DNA of 64,000 nucleotides. Origin: Zelopaecilomyces penicillatus. Lineage: Eukaryota; Ascomycota; Sordariomycetes; Hypocreales; Pseudodiploosporaceae. Positions within the stretch are counted from its first letter, which is position 1. Each line of letters begins with the position of its first letter. Positions 32,674-44,249 of this stretch are shown here, one piece after another. The stretch lies in the NCBI GenBank assembly GCA_005765155.1, contig VCCP01000006.1, positions 818,501 through 882,500 of the forward strand. Direction: 5' to 3'. The notes beneath the pieces are model-generated. The model was not told the origin of the DNA. It did not search any database and worked only from the letters and a program-made list of their open reading frames with translations. A program made the position numbers and the translations under genes.

Positions 32674-33691
32674 ATGGCTGATCGAGTCTCGCAAGTGGTC
32701 GGACACCTCAACTACCCCAAGGGTCTGTTGGCTGGCCAAGTTGCCATCATCACTGGTAGCGGCCAGGGAATTGGAGCTGAAGCAGCTCGGCTGTTTGCGA
32801 ATGAAGGTGCCAAGGTGGTAGTCACCGATATTGACGCCAGTATGTTATCCCATTCTTTAATTACATCGCGAAAGTTTTAAGCATTTTCCTCTTTTGTATT
32901 TTGAGTACGAATTGTATAAACACTCTTACCATCGTATTTTTTGGCACATTCATACTCACACATTCCATTCAAAAGAAAAAAGTGACGCAGTCGCCGACGC
33001 CATCAACAAGAATGGCGGCCAGGCCATCAGCGTTCCCGGTGACGTCCTCGACGCCGCCTACATCCAGTCCCTCATCGCCAAAGCCGCCGAGTTCGGCGGC
33101 GGCAAGATCCACATCATCGTCAACAACGCCGGCTACACGTGGGACGGCGTGATCCACAAGATGACAGACAAGCAGTGGGAGACCATCATCGCCTTACACT
33201 GCACAGCGCCATTCAACGTTGTCCGCGCCGCGGCTCCTTACTTCCGCGTCAAGGACGGTGAGCCGCGCTGCATCATCAACGTCTCGTCTACGTCGGGCGT
33301 CCACGGAAACGCGGGCCAGATTAACTATGCTCTCGCAAAGGCCGGCGTTACAGGCTTCACCAAGACTATTGCGAAGGAATGGGGCCCGCAGTTTGGCGTG
33401 CGCGCAAATGCCATCGCGTTCGGCATGATTTCTACTCGCTTGACGGCGGCTAAGGAGGACGGTGTGTTCGTGACAGGACCTGGCGGCGAGAAGATCAGCC
33501 TTGGTGTGCCGCAGAAGCAGTCACAGGCAAAGGCTGGGGCGGCGGCTGGTGGCGCTGCACATGCTGATATTCCATTGCAAAGGCCCGGGACTGCAACAGA
33601 GGCGGCGAGCTCAATACTGGCGGTAGCGAGCCCGCTGTTCTCCTATGTTACAGGACAAACCATCATGGTAACAGGAGGAAGGAACATGTAA
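32674..33691 (+). CDS. Short-chain dehydrogenase/reductase (FabG-like)
   Basis: Two exons, 32674-32839 and 32976-33691, encode 293 residues. The intron has GTATGT and an AAAAG acceptor (136 nt). Motifs of a classical SDR are present: TGSGQGIG cofactor loop, VTDIDA after the second strand, VNNAG, NVSSTSG with the catalytic Ser, and NYALAKAG with the Tyr-x-x-x-Lys pair; the end reads TGQTIMVTGGRNM. VTDID, with Asp after beta-2, suggests NAD(H) preference, by family rule. The substrate is unknown; relatives are annotated as 3-oxoacyl-ACP reductases or peroxisomal hydroxyacyl dehydrogenases. An Ala/Gly-rich insertion (KAGAAAGGAAHA) precedes the C-terminal strand. No peroxisomal SKL-type end is present. 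The gene is convergent with dpm1, 191 bases away. Confidence 0.93.
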
Positions 33692-33882
33692 AATGGGCGA
33701 AAGCCAGAAACTGGAAGGGGGCGTGTAATGTGTACAATGACAGCTTGTAGTAATCACAAAGGGTAGCACCACACAAATGATGATGTTTGATTAAAGCAGA
33801 ATCGGGACTATATTCCCTACCCAAACGCCAACCCCATTTCTCCCATCCCGTACAGGGCAACTCATGCAATCGTGCCACCAAT

Positions 33883-34730
33883 TTAGACCTTGAGCCAGAG
33901 CGAAAATACACCCTTGGCATACTCGACAATCTCGTCACCTCCGAGCTTGCTCTCTCCATACACTCGATCAACGAAAGAAATGGGCACCTCGGCTACGGTG
34001 CAGCCCATGGCCTTGGCACGAACCATCATCTCCATCTGGAAACTATAACCCTTGCTCTCGGTGCTCGAAATGACCTTTTCAAGGACGCTCTTCTTGTACA
34101 GACGGAAACTGCCGGTAAGATCGCTGACGCCAGGTCGCAGAACCGTATCGGCGAACAGGTTGGCTCCGCGGCTGACAAACTTGCGCTTGAGATCCCATCC
34201 AAACACACCTCCGTTGCCAGCATAGCGAGTTCCCGTGACAATGTCGTAGTTGGCCGTCTTCTGCAGCTCAACCATCTGAGGAATGAACTTGGGGTGGTGG
34301 CTGAAGTCGGCGTCCATGATGATGACGAAGTTTCCGGTCGTGAACTTGAGTCCGTGGACATAGGCTGTGCCGAGGCCAAGCTTTCCCGCGCGAGGCTTCA
34401 GGAAGACGTGAGGGGAGTAGGCCTTGACGAGCTGGTTGGCGACTTCTTGCGTGCCGTCGGGGGAGCCGTCATCAACGATGATGAGTTCCCAGTCAAGGTT
34501 ACTAGAGTTATCAGATGGTCAGTGTCAGTGCTGCCCTCTCTGGTGAGGCTACCCCCACGGTCTGCAAAAGAGGCGGGGGAGCAAAGAGAGATAAGAAGCA
34601 GAAAAGGGATCACATACTTTTCGGTGAAGGTTCGGTTCAGCAACCAGGTAATGATGGGGAGATTCTTCCGCTCGTTGTATGTCGGCAGAATGACCGAGTA
34701 CTTGTTTCCTGAATTCTTAATAGGGGCCAT
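33883..34730 (-). CDS. dpm1: Dolichol-phosphate mannosyltransferase catalytic subunit
   Basis: Two exons on the minus strand, 34730-34618 and 34501-33883, encode 243 residues; the intron is 116 nt (GTATGT..CTCTAG). The protein is a GT2-fold enzyme: KYSVILPTYNERKNLPII, LDWELIIVDDGSPDGT, RAGKLGLGTAYVHG, VIIMDADFSHHP (the metal-binding DAD), TGTRY, WDLKRKFVSRGANLFA, DLTGSFRLY, and the end SFVDRVYGESKLGGDEI...GVFSLW. It transfers mannose from GDP-mannose to dolichyl phosphate at the ER, feeding N-glycosylation, O-mannosylation and GPI anchors. It ends without a membrane helix, like human and fission-yeast Dpm1, so Dpm2/Dpm3-type partners are expected elsewhere. All key residues are present. Confidence 0.97.
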
Positions 34731-36129
34731 CGTGCTGGTGGGCGTCTCGATCCAGGAGTAGGTAGACAACAGAGAGTACGGTATAGAAAGTAGGTTAAGA
34801 TTAGGAAGATTAGGAGAGAACAGTCGTAATTCGTCGTGTCGCGGTTCAATAATATTATTATAGGTCTGAAAAAAGGACAGATGTTGCGATAGTGTCAAAA
34901 GGAGCGTGTTCGAATTGGGTTTTCGCGTCTAGATCTCGATAGCTGTCCTCACCAGTGGTGGGCTGCCCAAATGCATATGTTTCGGGCAGGCAGCGTGGAG
35001 GGGGAGGGGTGACTAAGCCATTGCCAGCCCCTGACCAGCCAAATTGCAGGTGGGTATACATATTGCAATGCTCGCAACACTTTCGCTCTTGGTGCTTTTG
35101 GCATTCCATCTCTAGTACCGACTGGCATTATGACACGAAATACGTGAATACGCCGGACAGACCTAGAAGTATGCTCAACACCAATCTTCTAAATAGAAGA
35201 TAGGCGAATTCGATGTACGATGACACAGCTGGAACTGCATCAATCAGTCGAGGGTTAGGGTTGAAACCACCAACATCAACATTGATCGCTACATCTGCAC
35301 CTCGCTCAAATCAATCACCCTGGGTGCGAAATCCTCCTAGTATGCTCGACACATCCACAAGGGGACTGTACCGCAGCGACAATGCAGTTAGTGCTGTACT
35401 TCTGGTCTGAGCTAACTCACAGTCTTTTGACGACTGTCTTGCATGAAGCATCGGTACATCATCGGCGCCCCGCCTCAATACTTGCCTCAACCGCATCGTC
35501 TCATTGGTGAAGCGCTGCAGAAGCAACCTCAAAGACCAGCTTCTTGGGGGTGGCGTGCACGCTCTCTCTCTCCCTCTCTCACTCCAGAATACTCCACCTT
35601 GAGAAGCTTGCAGGTTCCCCGCAAGAGCCCATTGCATCCAGTTAACCGTCCCGATCCTCAGTATTGGCACAGTCTTGCCAGCGCCTTGGTTACGTCCTTT
35701 TGGCGGCGATGAGCCAGCGTTAGCACACTGTGTTGATGTAATGACGAAGCTGCGTCTGGCCCCATGTAGACTATATGCAGAAACTGTGCATTAGCAAAAC
35801 AGGGCTGCTCCGTACCTCCAGCACTGGCATCGGCATGGCTTGCTAAGATGCTACAGCCTCAGCCAAGGTCCTTTGCCGCCGTAATCTTGGTGGAAGGGAA
35901 CTTTGCCCACTCCCTTGGTAGAAGCATTGTGTGAGGGCGACTAGTCGTGCAACGTCGACGTCGAGGCTTCCAGCTGCACTTCCCTCCTACGTCCTGCCAT
36001 CATTTCAACGACGTTTGACTATCGTTGTTTGCCAGCGCAAGCTTCACTTCTTCACGACCGCATCCCGTACTCGTACTCCCTTAGCAGGCGTTGTTTCGCA
36101 AACATCCTCACAGCTCTTACGTCATCATC
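34731..36129. other. Promoters of dpm1 and the AT-hook gene, no gene seen
   Basis: 1.4 kb between divergent genes. Short open frames on both strands have no domain-like content. A CT repeat lies at about 35563-35582. The last ~120 bases are a C/T-rich leader of the AT-hook gene. Confidence 0.45.
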
Positions 36130-37144
36130 ATGGCCGACGGAATCGCACCCGCCATTGACAAAGGTAATAACCCTGCATTGTGTTGTTTTGCGCAAATATG
36201 ATGCGCAATTCGCTGCTGGATCGCTTGATCAGTCTCAATTGATTCCTTTGCCATGTCTGTTATCGTTTCATTGAGCTTGTTTTGATGGGCGAGCGCATTC
36301 TACATAGTTGAGTCGCTGACATTACTGGACTCTAGTTGGCGCACCTGAGCCTGGAGCTCCAGAGGCACAAGCTGGAGCGCCAACCATCGATATTACCAAA
36401 CCAGTTGTCGCAATTTGCCCTCCGGCGCCGTCTGAAAAGGCCCAGGAAACCGCGGAGCCGACCAAAGCTCCAGAGGCGGCTACCGCATCCAAGGAGGCCA
36501 CCAAGGCAAGCGATGTCAAAGCTACGGCGCCTGCCGATGGCGCTGGGCCAGCAGTTAGGGCACCAAAGCCAGTCGAGGTCATGTCCGTTCCCCAGACTCC
36601 AATGACTGGAACCACCCCGGCAGGCGGAACACCACGGCCTGAACTGAGTATCCCAATAGAAACAGATGAGGATGACAAGCCAGAAAAAGAACCCGTTGTG
36701 ATGATTGAGGCTCAGGAGCCACTGTCAACCTCAAAGGCGGCGGGTTCCGACACCGAAGATGCTGATGAAGTGCTCCTGAATAAGCCCGTGACTGCGAACG
36801 GCGGCTCGGACCTGGCAGAAAAGACGGACGCCATCTCCACTGATCAATCAGAACAGGCCTCCGAGTCGGCTGAAGCTAACGCGGGAGAGAAGCGCAAGCT
36901 CGATGATTCCCCAGCAGATGTCTCCATGGCTGAGTCGCCAGCCGAGAAGCAGGATTCTGATGATGCTGAGCGCGCAGACAAAAAGGCCAAGGTGGATGCC
37001 GCCCCTGACAAGCAGACCAATGGCGGGGCGCCGCTGCAGGGGAAGCCCGGCAGACCGAGGAAGGACAAGACAGCCAAAACAGCAGCACCAGCTGTGGGCA
37101 GAACGGCCAGGAAGACCCGGAGTCAGGGACCGGTTGAGACTTGA
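36130..37144 (+). CDS. Acidic AT-hook nuclear protein (hypothetical)
   Basis: Two exons, 36130-36163 and 36336-37144, encode 280 residues. The 172-nt intron has GTAATA and a TCTAG acceptor. The protein is disordered throughout: Ala/Pro/Glu-rich first half (GAPEPGAPEAQ...), a Pro/Thr patch with TPMTGTTPAGGTPRPE, an acidic middle (ETDEDDKPEKEP, DTEDADE), a basic KRKLDD, then GKPGRPRKDK, a canonical AT-hook (GRP core with flanking Lys/Arg), and a basic end TARKTRSQG. AT-hooks bind the minor groove of AT-rich DNA, so a chromatin role in the nucleus is likely. No enzymatic domain is seen, and I do not recognise a named orthologue. Exon 1 is only 34 nt, but the join is in frame and the ATG context (ATCATCATGG) is good. 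Confidence 0.8.
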
Positions 37145-37979
37145 TAGGCAGAACAAAGGGGCTCGCAAGAACTGTCCAGATTTAGTATGCTTTATTATTA
37201 TGCGTTCCTCCTTATTTAACGGCACCGATGGGGGATTATGGGTTGGTAGGATTTATTTTTGGCGAACTGGTTGGTTAGCTTTTGGATAGGGCTGAAAATA
37301 CATGCACAAGCTGTTCTATCCTGGGGGTGGTTTCACAATGTACCTACACTCGTTGTATGGTAGCAATGGGAGATTTAAAAAAGAAAAGAAAAAAATCAAT
37401 CTATGTATTTCTCTTCAGTTGAGGATCAGTAGTACGTTCATATCCTGTGTATCTGTCTAGGTTGGATTGCTGCTGTATATCGAACCAAGGGCTGGTCAGA
37501 TGTATGAAATGGGGACTGTCAAGTAGAACAAAGCCCGGCCAAAGCTGGCAGGCAATTGGTGACATAGACAGGTACTCTTGATGAAACGATACGCCTTGAT
37601 GTATTGTGGTTCTTGCGCTTGCCGCAAAAAGCTTGAGTAGGTAGCAATAATCGGATCTCGCTGTCGCATAAACGTCCTTGCTTGTGCCTCGAGCATTCTC
37701 AAACCAAACCTACATACTAAAGAGTCCGGGCGTGTGCTCATTGACAGCCTGGCGAGCCCTATGAGTGACCGTGTCCTGTTATGCTACATGTAGGAGATGG
37801 ATTCTCAAGCATGAAATTCTCGTATTCAAAAGTCTCAATCGGGTTGTTTTACACGATGCAAAGGCTTCGGCGAAGCCTAAATGTTGAATTCCTAACTAGG
37901 TACCTTGAGTGAGATGGCTCTAGCTGACTGGGAGGTCTACTGTGTACGAACACACTGCGCGCGGATCCCTAGCGATGGA

Positions 37980-37992
37980 GGGGGGGGGGGGG
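37980..37992. repeat. Poly-G run (13 G)
   Basis: Thirteen consecutive G in a gene-free stretch. Confidence 0.85.
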
Positions 37993-38558
37993 CTGCAAGT
38001 AAGCTGATAGTATTGAGATCCAGCGTTTTGTAATATGTACCTGGTTATGAAACGATGTAGGGCTCTTGGTAAATAGAGAAGGACTGTTTTATTTTATTTT
38101 CTTTTGGTGGTCTAGCTGAACTTTAGATGGATGGACAGCTTTACATACATGCGCAGGTACAAATTTAGACAGGGCAGTCTTTATCGCCTTACGAAGGAGT
38201 GCTAATGTGTAGTAATTAAAAGGACATTAAAAAAAGGCAAACCATTCGGTGCAGAAACTTGCCTGAATCGCAATCCCCAATCCTTAACAAGGGAGGTTAA
38301 TAAAAACGTTTGCAGGATTTTACGCCAATGTGCACTGGAGACCAAAAATATGGAATTTAGAACTGTTGGGCTGTCTGTCAAAAAGGGCAGTTGTGGGGCG
38401 GCTGTTGACTTCGAACTTGGATTATTGGCAGCCGAAAATTCGCCTCATTCCATCAGACGGCGTAAATCGCAAGAGGGCTCGCTTGTCTACTCCCGCGTTA
38501 CCGCTCAGGTCCGGTGAAAACATGACGCCACAAGGAAGTAAAAAATAAAAATTCAAGC

Positions 38559-38578
38559 AATCAATCAATCAATCAATC
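38559..38578. repeat. (AATC)5 microsatellite
   Basis: Five tandem copies of the tetranucleotide AATC. Confidence 0.85.
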
Positions 38579-40676
38579 CTGCTGTGGTTTGCTTTTAGGC
38601 TGCCTAATAGTTCACTGAACGCCAGATTCTATCCCCCCAGCCATTAAAGGTATGGCGCTGGTGCCAGTGGCGAAAAACGACAACAACAGATAACAACCCA
38701 CCACGGTGAATTGTTGAGTAATAATTAGTAGTATTAGTAGTTTGACTACGGAGGGAGATCTGAAGCAATGGTAGGACAAAGGATCCACCGGCGACAACTT
38801 CCAGGCTGGGCTTTGTAGGACATGTTGATCCTTGACAGAGACTGGATGGGATCAGCGGCGTGTCAGCATCTAGGAAAATCGATCATTCGATCATGTTCGT
38901 ATGTAACCCAAACGGCCTTTGAGAATAGGGTCCGGTCATCCGTCATCCGCTACCCGCAGTCGCCTGTCGGGTTCCCAGCCGTGACATCGAACATGGGGGC
39001 ATTCGTGTGGTTTCTGGATACACATCTCTTCTCGGAGATCCACGACGTTTGTGCTACGTGTGTATGTACCTGTGTGTCCAGGCAAGAAATGCTGTACGAG
39101 GAACATGTAGAAGTTGTGCTGGTGTAAACAGCTTTTGATGCCAGGTCACAGGTTTGCGGGTCTGTCTGGTGACGCCATGTCTCGCATCCTGTCTGGCCAG
39201 CCGGGGAGTGGATGTCAGGAAGGCCTACCTGCCCTGCACGGTCTTTTGGGTGAGCCTGTTTATGCTGGGTCCGGCTCCCACACTTCGTATTCACAGCAAG
39301 GTCACGTCCCACCCCCAGGCAGCCGGGTGAGTGGACACGGAGGGTCAGAATATGCAAAGGTAGTGAGCGTTGTTGGTTTGTCCAACTTCTTCTTCCTCCT
39401 GATGCTACTAGGAATAGGTGTTATTAGCGATGATTGCAGTCACCTGTACGAATACCTGTAGGTACCTGTACCTAACCATGTTTGGCTGCAGAACTGACCA
39501 GAACCGCGCTCCAGGGCTTCTGGTCGGGCCTAGCGACGCCCTAGGACTTGCTAGGAGCCCACCCAAGGCCCGCCAAGAACGGGTCTCAGGGGTCAAAAAT
39601 AGCATCAGCAAGAGTCCTAACTGTACATGTACCTGTGATTAATACCTGTACCAGCACAGGGCATTAAGGGCCTCTTCCAAACTTCACAGCGGCCGCCCAC
39701 CAGGGGTAAAGTGGTCATTGCTGGGCCAATCAGCACGCCAGAAAGGGGCGGCTTCGTAACGTCTGCAACGCTGGGCCGGCTTCGCTAGAAGTTTTCAATG
39801 CAAGCCCCGTCTAGAGCAACAACTTCTGGGCTGGCAACAGGGAAGTTAGTCACTGGGGGACTGGGACCTGCAGCGCATCATCGGCAACCCGGAGGGCCAA
39901 TTTACTGCATACAAGGAGCATCCAATGCTCAGCGCTGGGCAAATATTGGGCACCTCACTCACTTCATTGCTCTTTTGCTGGGGGATCCCCCCTGTTGCAT
40001 GCAAGAAGTCAGCTAGATAATAACACCAAACGCAGTGCTGTGAGTGCATGCATTTGGATAGAGCACTGTAATAATTTGGGGATAAAATGAACTGGCTGGC
40101 CAGAGGTCGTGAGACAGTCAACTGTGCAGGTAGAGAGAGGTAGAGGTAGCTAGCGTTCCTCTCGGTCTATGCAAGCTTGGGCCTAATGCTAGTGATCGTG
40201 GCGGTGGATCATCCCCAAGCCGGCATCGATCCAACCCTCCATCTTCCCTTCTCTTCTCTCCATAAACTTTCCCAAAGTTCGTCCCGACATTCGTTCATCC
40301 GGCTCTCACACGCCCTGTCCTGCTTCTTCTTTAGGAGGCGACCTTCGTTCGTGTTTTTGTCATTTTGCATAGCCTTGTAATTCTCCCCCTTTTCCTTCCC
40401 AGAGCCATCGCGTTGGGGTTCGACATTCTCTTGGACGGGCTGGCCTCTTGCTCTTGAGACCATACTCAACGAATTCCTGTTACCGGTCCTTTGCTCTCCC
40501 AGTCCCCTCTCCGGGCGCAGTCACTCGAAACCAACAACAGTGACGGATAACGAATCGACGGCAACGCCCTAGAGGGGCTTTCAACCACTCGACGCTATTT
40601 CTTCCCGATAATCGCACCAAGGCGGCACGACGTTGACCTCGCCAACCTCCCCCTCAGTGGGCGGAGACAATTCACC

Positions 40677-43600
40677 ATGGATCCCTCAATAGTAATGGCG
40701 CAGTTGCTTGAGCGGCAAGCCAAAGACCCAGATGCTGGACAACAGCTTCTTCAGCTGCTGCAGGATCCCTTCTCTGGCCAGGTAAGCGCGTGAGCCAGTG
40801 TTGTCCTTGAGAGCCGCAATGCTAACGACCTTTGCTTAGCTGGCCGCTGCCTCCGTATACTCTGCCATGGCCATTTCCCTTGGATTTACCGCTTTCGTTG
40901 CCATTGCCTTTTCTTTCCTCCGGCCTTACAACCAAGCCGTGTACGCCCCAAAACTAAAACATGCTGATGAGAAACACGCTCCGCCTCCGATTGGGAACCA
41001 GCCGTGGTCTTGGGTCACACCACTGATGCACACGCATGAGAAGATTCTCATAAACCAGATCGGCATGGATGCTACAATTTTCTTACGATTCACTCGCATG
41101 TGTCGCAACATGTTCTTGGTTCTCGCCCTCCTTGGTGTAGGCATTCTTGTGCCTGTCCATTACACCAAGACTATCGAAGACACGGTGCTCAACGAGCAGA
41201 AAGAGAAGGATAAGTGGATTATGCGGATTACACCGTTGAATGTCCATGGATCGCCAGTGTGGGCTCAGGTAGTTGTAGCTTGGCTGTTCAATATTACGAT
41301 TGCTGTGTTTCTGTGGTGGAATTACAGGAGGGTTGCACAGCTTCGAAAGCAATATTTTGCAAGTGAAGAGTACCAAAACAGCCTGCACTCGCGGACGCTC
41401 ATGGTAAGCTCATGAAGGCTACACAATGCACCCGTCTTACAAACGCCAAACTGACTATTATTCTCACAAGCTCTACGACATTCCCAAAAAAGGTTGCTCG
41501 GATGAAGGTATTGCAAGAATTATCGACAAGGTTGTGCCTAATTCGTCATTCGCACGCACCGCCATTGCACGAAATGTCAAGGACCTCCCAAGCTTGATCG
41601 AGGAACATAGTCGCATTGTTCGGAAACTGGAAAAGGTTCTGGCTAGATATCTCAAAAACCCACAACAACTGCCATCCGCGCGGCCCACTTGCAAGCCATC
41701 GAAAAAGGACCGCTCCTTTGATACGTATCCCCGTGGTCAAAAGCTTGACGCTATTGAGTACTACACCCAGCGAATTAGGGATCTCGAGGTTGAGATTAAG
41801 GAGGTCAGAGCAAGTGTCGATAAGCGGAGTTCTATGCCGTACGGATTTGCTAGCTATTCAGAGATCCCGGAAGCGCACGAAATTGCGTACGCATGCCGTA
41901 GGAAAAGACCGCATGGAGCCGTCATTCTCCTGGCGCCAAGGCCATCCGACATTATCTGGCCAAACATGCATCTTCCTAGCTCTACTCGAAGTCGTAGAAG
42001 ATGGTTCAACACTCTTTGGATTGTCCTCCTTACAGTGTTCTGGATTGCTCCCAATGCCATGATTGCCATCTTCCTCGTCAATTTGAGTAATTTGGGCAAG
42101 GTCTGGCATGACTTTGACAAATCTTTGAAGGCTTCCACCGGCTTTTGGGGTGCCGTGCAGGGAATTCTGTCACCTGCTCTTATGTCCGGTATCTACCTCT
42201 TGCTGCCTGTCATTTTCCGCCGGCTTTCTATCAAGGCTGGTGATCGAACCAAAACTGGGCGTGAAAGACACGTTTTGGCTAAGCTATATGCCTTCTTCAT
42301 CTTCAACAACCTCATTGTCTTCTCTTTCTTCAGCATCATATGGTCCTTCGTCGCTGGGGTTGTTAAACAAACGAAACACGGGAAAGATGCTTGGCAAGTG
42401 ATTGTAAATGACAGTCATCTTCCCGAGGCCATCTTCACAGCTTTTTGCAGAAACAGCCCCTTTTGGATCACGTACCTTTTGCAGCGCCAGCTTGGTGCGG
42501 CTATTGATCTTGCACAAATCTGGCCGTTGATTCAGGCTTTTTTCCTCAAGAAGTTTTCTAGCCCGACTCCGCGAGAGCTAATCGAACTGACAGCCCCTCC
42601 ACCATTTGAATACGCCAGCTACTACTGCTATTTTCTGTTCTATGCGACAGTAACACTTTGCTTTGCGGGGATCCAGCCACTCGTGCTTCTTGCCACAGCA
42701 ATGTATTTTACCATCGACTCTTATCTGAAGAAGTATCTGATCCTCTATCGCTTCGTCACGAAGACAGAGTCAGGTGGCATGTTCTGGCGCGTCGTTTTCA
42801 ACAGATTCATTTTTGGCGCTATGCTGGCGAATTTAGTTCCCATGCTGACGTGCTGGGTCAAGGGTGTGGGCACGCGCCTTCAGTTTTACGCTGTAGTGCC
42901 TCTGCCTTTCCTCATGTTCGCGTTCAAATTTTATTGTGACAGGGTTTTCGACAATAATATGCGATACTACAGCTCACGGGGCCTGGCGAGTCGCGAAGAA
43001 GCTTCTGCACAGCACAGTGATCGTCTCCGGAGTGAAAAGCTAGCCAGCCGGTTTGGTCACCCAGCGCTCTACAAACCCCTCATGACTCCCATGGTACACC
43101 AGAAGGCGCAAAACTTGCTCCCATCCATCTATTCCGGGCGTTTGACGGATGGCAGAGAGGTGGCATCTGGGGACCTCATGAGCGTGAGCGGGTACTCCGA
43201 CATGTATGCCCTAGACTCCATGCAAGGTGGGAAACCGGGCAAGTCCGCTAAAAAGGTACCTGGATTCGAGTTTGTGTCAGAAGCCCACATGGATTTTGAG
43301 TATTATAAGAATCGAGCCGAGTTTACAGAAGATCATGGCGGTGATGAGATGTATGGACGGCCAGGTACCCCCGGGTCTATGGATGACGGTAGCAACCCGT
43401 CATTGTCTAGACCTGGTACGCCGGGTTCTGGTCGATCAACTCCCTTTGCCCCCAGAAATGTTCAGCGCGTTGGTACGAACCAGCCAGACCTGGGTTATCA
43501 AACCTACAGACCTGCAGTGCCAGCCTACGCAGAAGATCATCCCAGCCGGAATCGCAGTCCTCTCTACACTCAAGACAATGGCAGTGCTTCGGGATTAGTA

Positions 43601-43864
43601 CGCAATGCTGCTGGCCCAGCCATAGCACCTCCGGCCTCCAGTTACCGAGACACATCCGTAGAGCGCGGACGCATGACACCTGGCGCTCATACACCCCCTA
43701 TCGCCCCCGGCCCTTCTATGGGTGCCCTTGGCGGCGGGCCTCGTGGATACAGCGGTCTTGCTCAGGGTGAGATGACACCGGACGGTCAGGATACCGATCC
43801 AGCGCAGTATAATTATTTCAGGGGGGGAACTCGGCCGGTACGCCCCCCTGGCCAGGGCTGGTAA
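40677..43864 (+). CDS. CSC1/OSCA-type (DUF221, RSN1_7TM) calcium-permeable channel
   Basis: Three exons, 40677-40781, 40840-41403 and 41471-43864, encode 1020 residues. Introns are 58 nt (GTAAGC, GCTAAC, TTAG) and 67 nt (GTAAGC..CACAAG), both in phase 0. After a short N-terminus come a first span (AISLGFTAFVAIAFSFLRP), the late-exocytosis-type N-terminal domain, two more spans, a cytosolic PHM7-type domain beginning LYDIPKKGCSDEGIARI, and the seven-span core (TLWIVLLTVFWIAPNAMIAI, ILSPALMSGIYLLLPVIF, YCYFLFYATVTLCFAGIQPL and others). The ~240-residue C-terminal tail is disordered with repeated RPGTPGS. Family knowledge: OSCA/TMEM63/CSC1 proteins are osmo- or mechanosensitive cation channels, and yeast Rsn1 relates to sodium response. 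Channel function here is inference from family. The frame is intact. Confidence 0.95.
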
Positions 43865-44249
43865 ACAAATCTCTAAAAAGCAGAGAAAGTGATGAAGGAA
43901 AAATAAACAATTGACACGAAGAATATCGAATCGATAGCGGTAAATAGAGGTGATATATCTTGTAACTGACATGGCTGGCTTGGCGTTTGGGATTAGACAG
44001 AATGGCTAGGACAAAGAATTGGGTGGGATGCGCAATCTTTCTATATAAAAAGCCACGAAGACCCCATGTGTCGAGGTTAGGCAATTACTAATTGAGCTCT
44101 GAAAGAATTGCAATGCGTTGCCAGACTTTACATTTCTTAGATATAGAGCAATGAAACTCACGAAAAGTTGCGCTGCATTATATTGTATGTGTTTACTTTT
44201 TATTTTATCTTTTCAAATCTATTCTATGTATTTGGAGCTTGGCCATTCA
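43865..44249. other. Convergent 3' flanks, no gene
   Basis: 385 AT-rich bases between two convergent stop codons, presumably the two 3' UTRs. Confidence 0.6.

Larger units (their letters stand above)
37145..40676. other. 3.5-kb gene-free region before the CSC1-like gene
   Basis: No gene is supported. It holds a 13-G run (37980-37992), an AATC repeat (about 38559-38578) and a cluster of ACCTGTA motifs (39440-39652). From about 40230 to 40676 the sequence is strongly C/T-rich and is probably the long leader of the CSC1-like gene. Confidence 0.45.
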
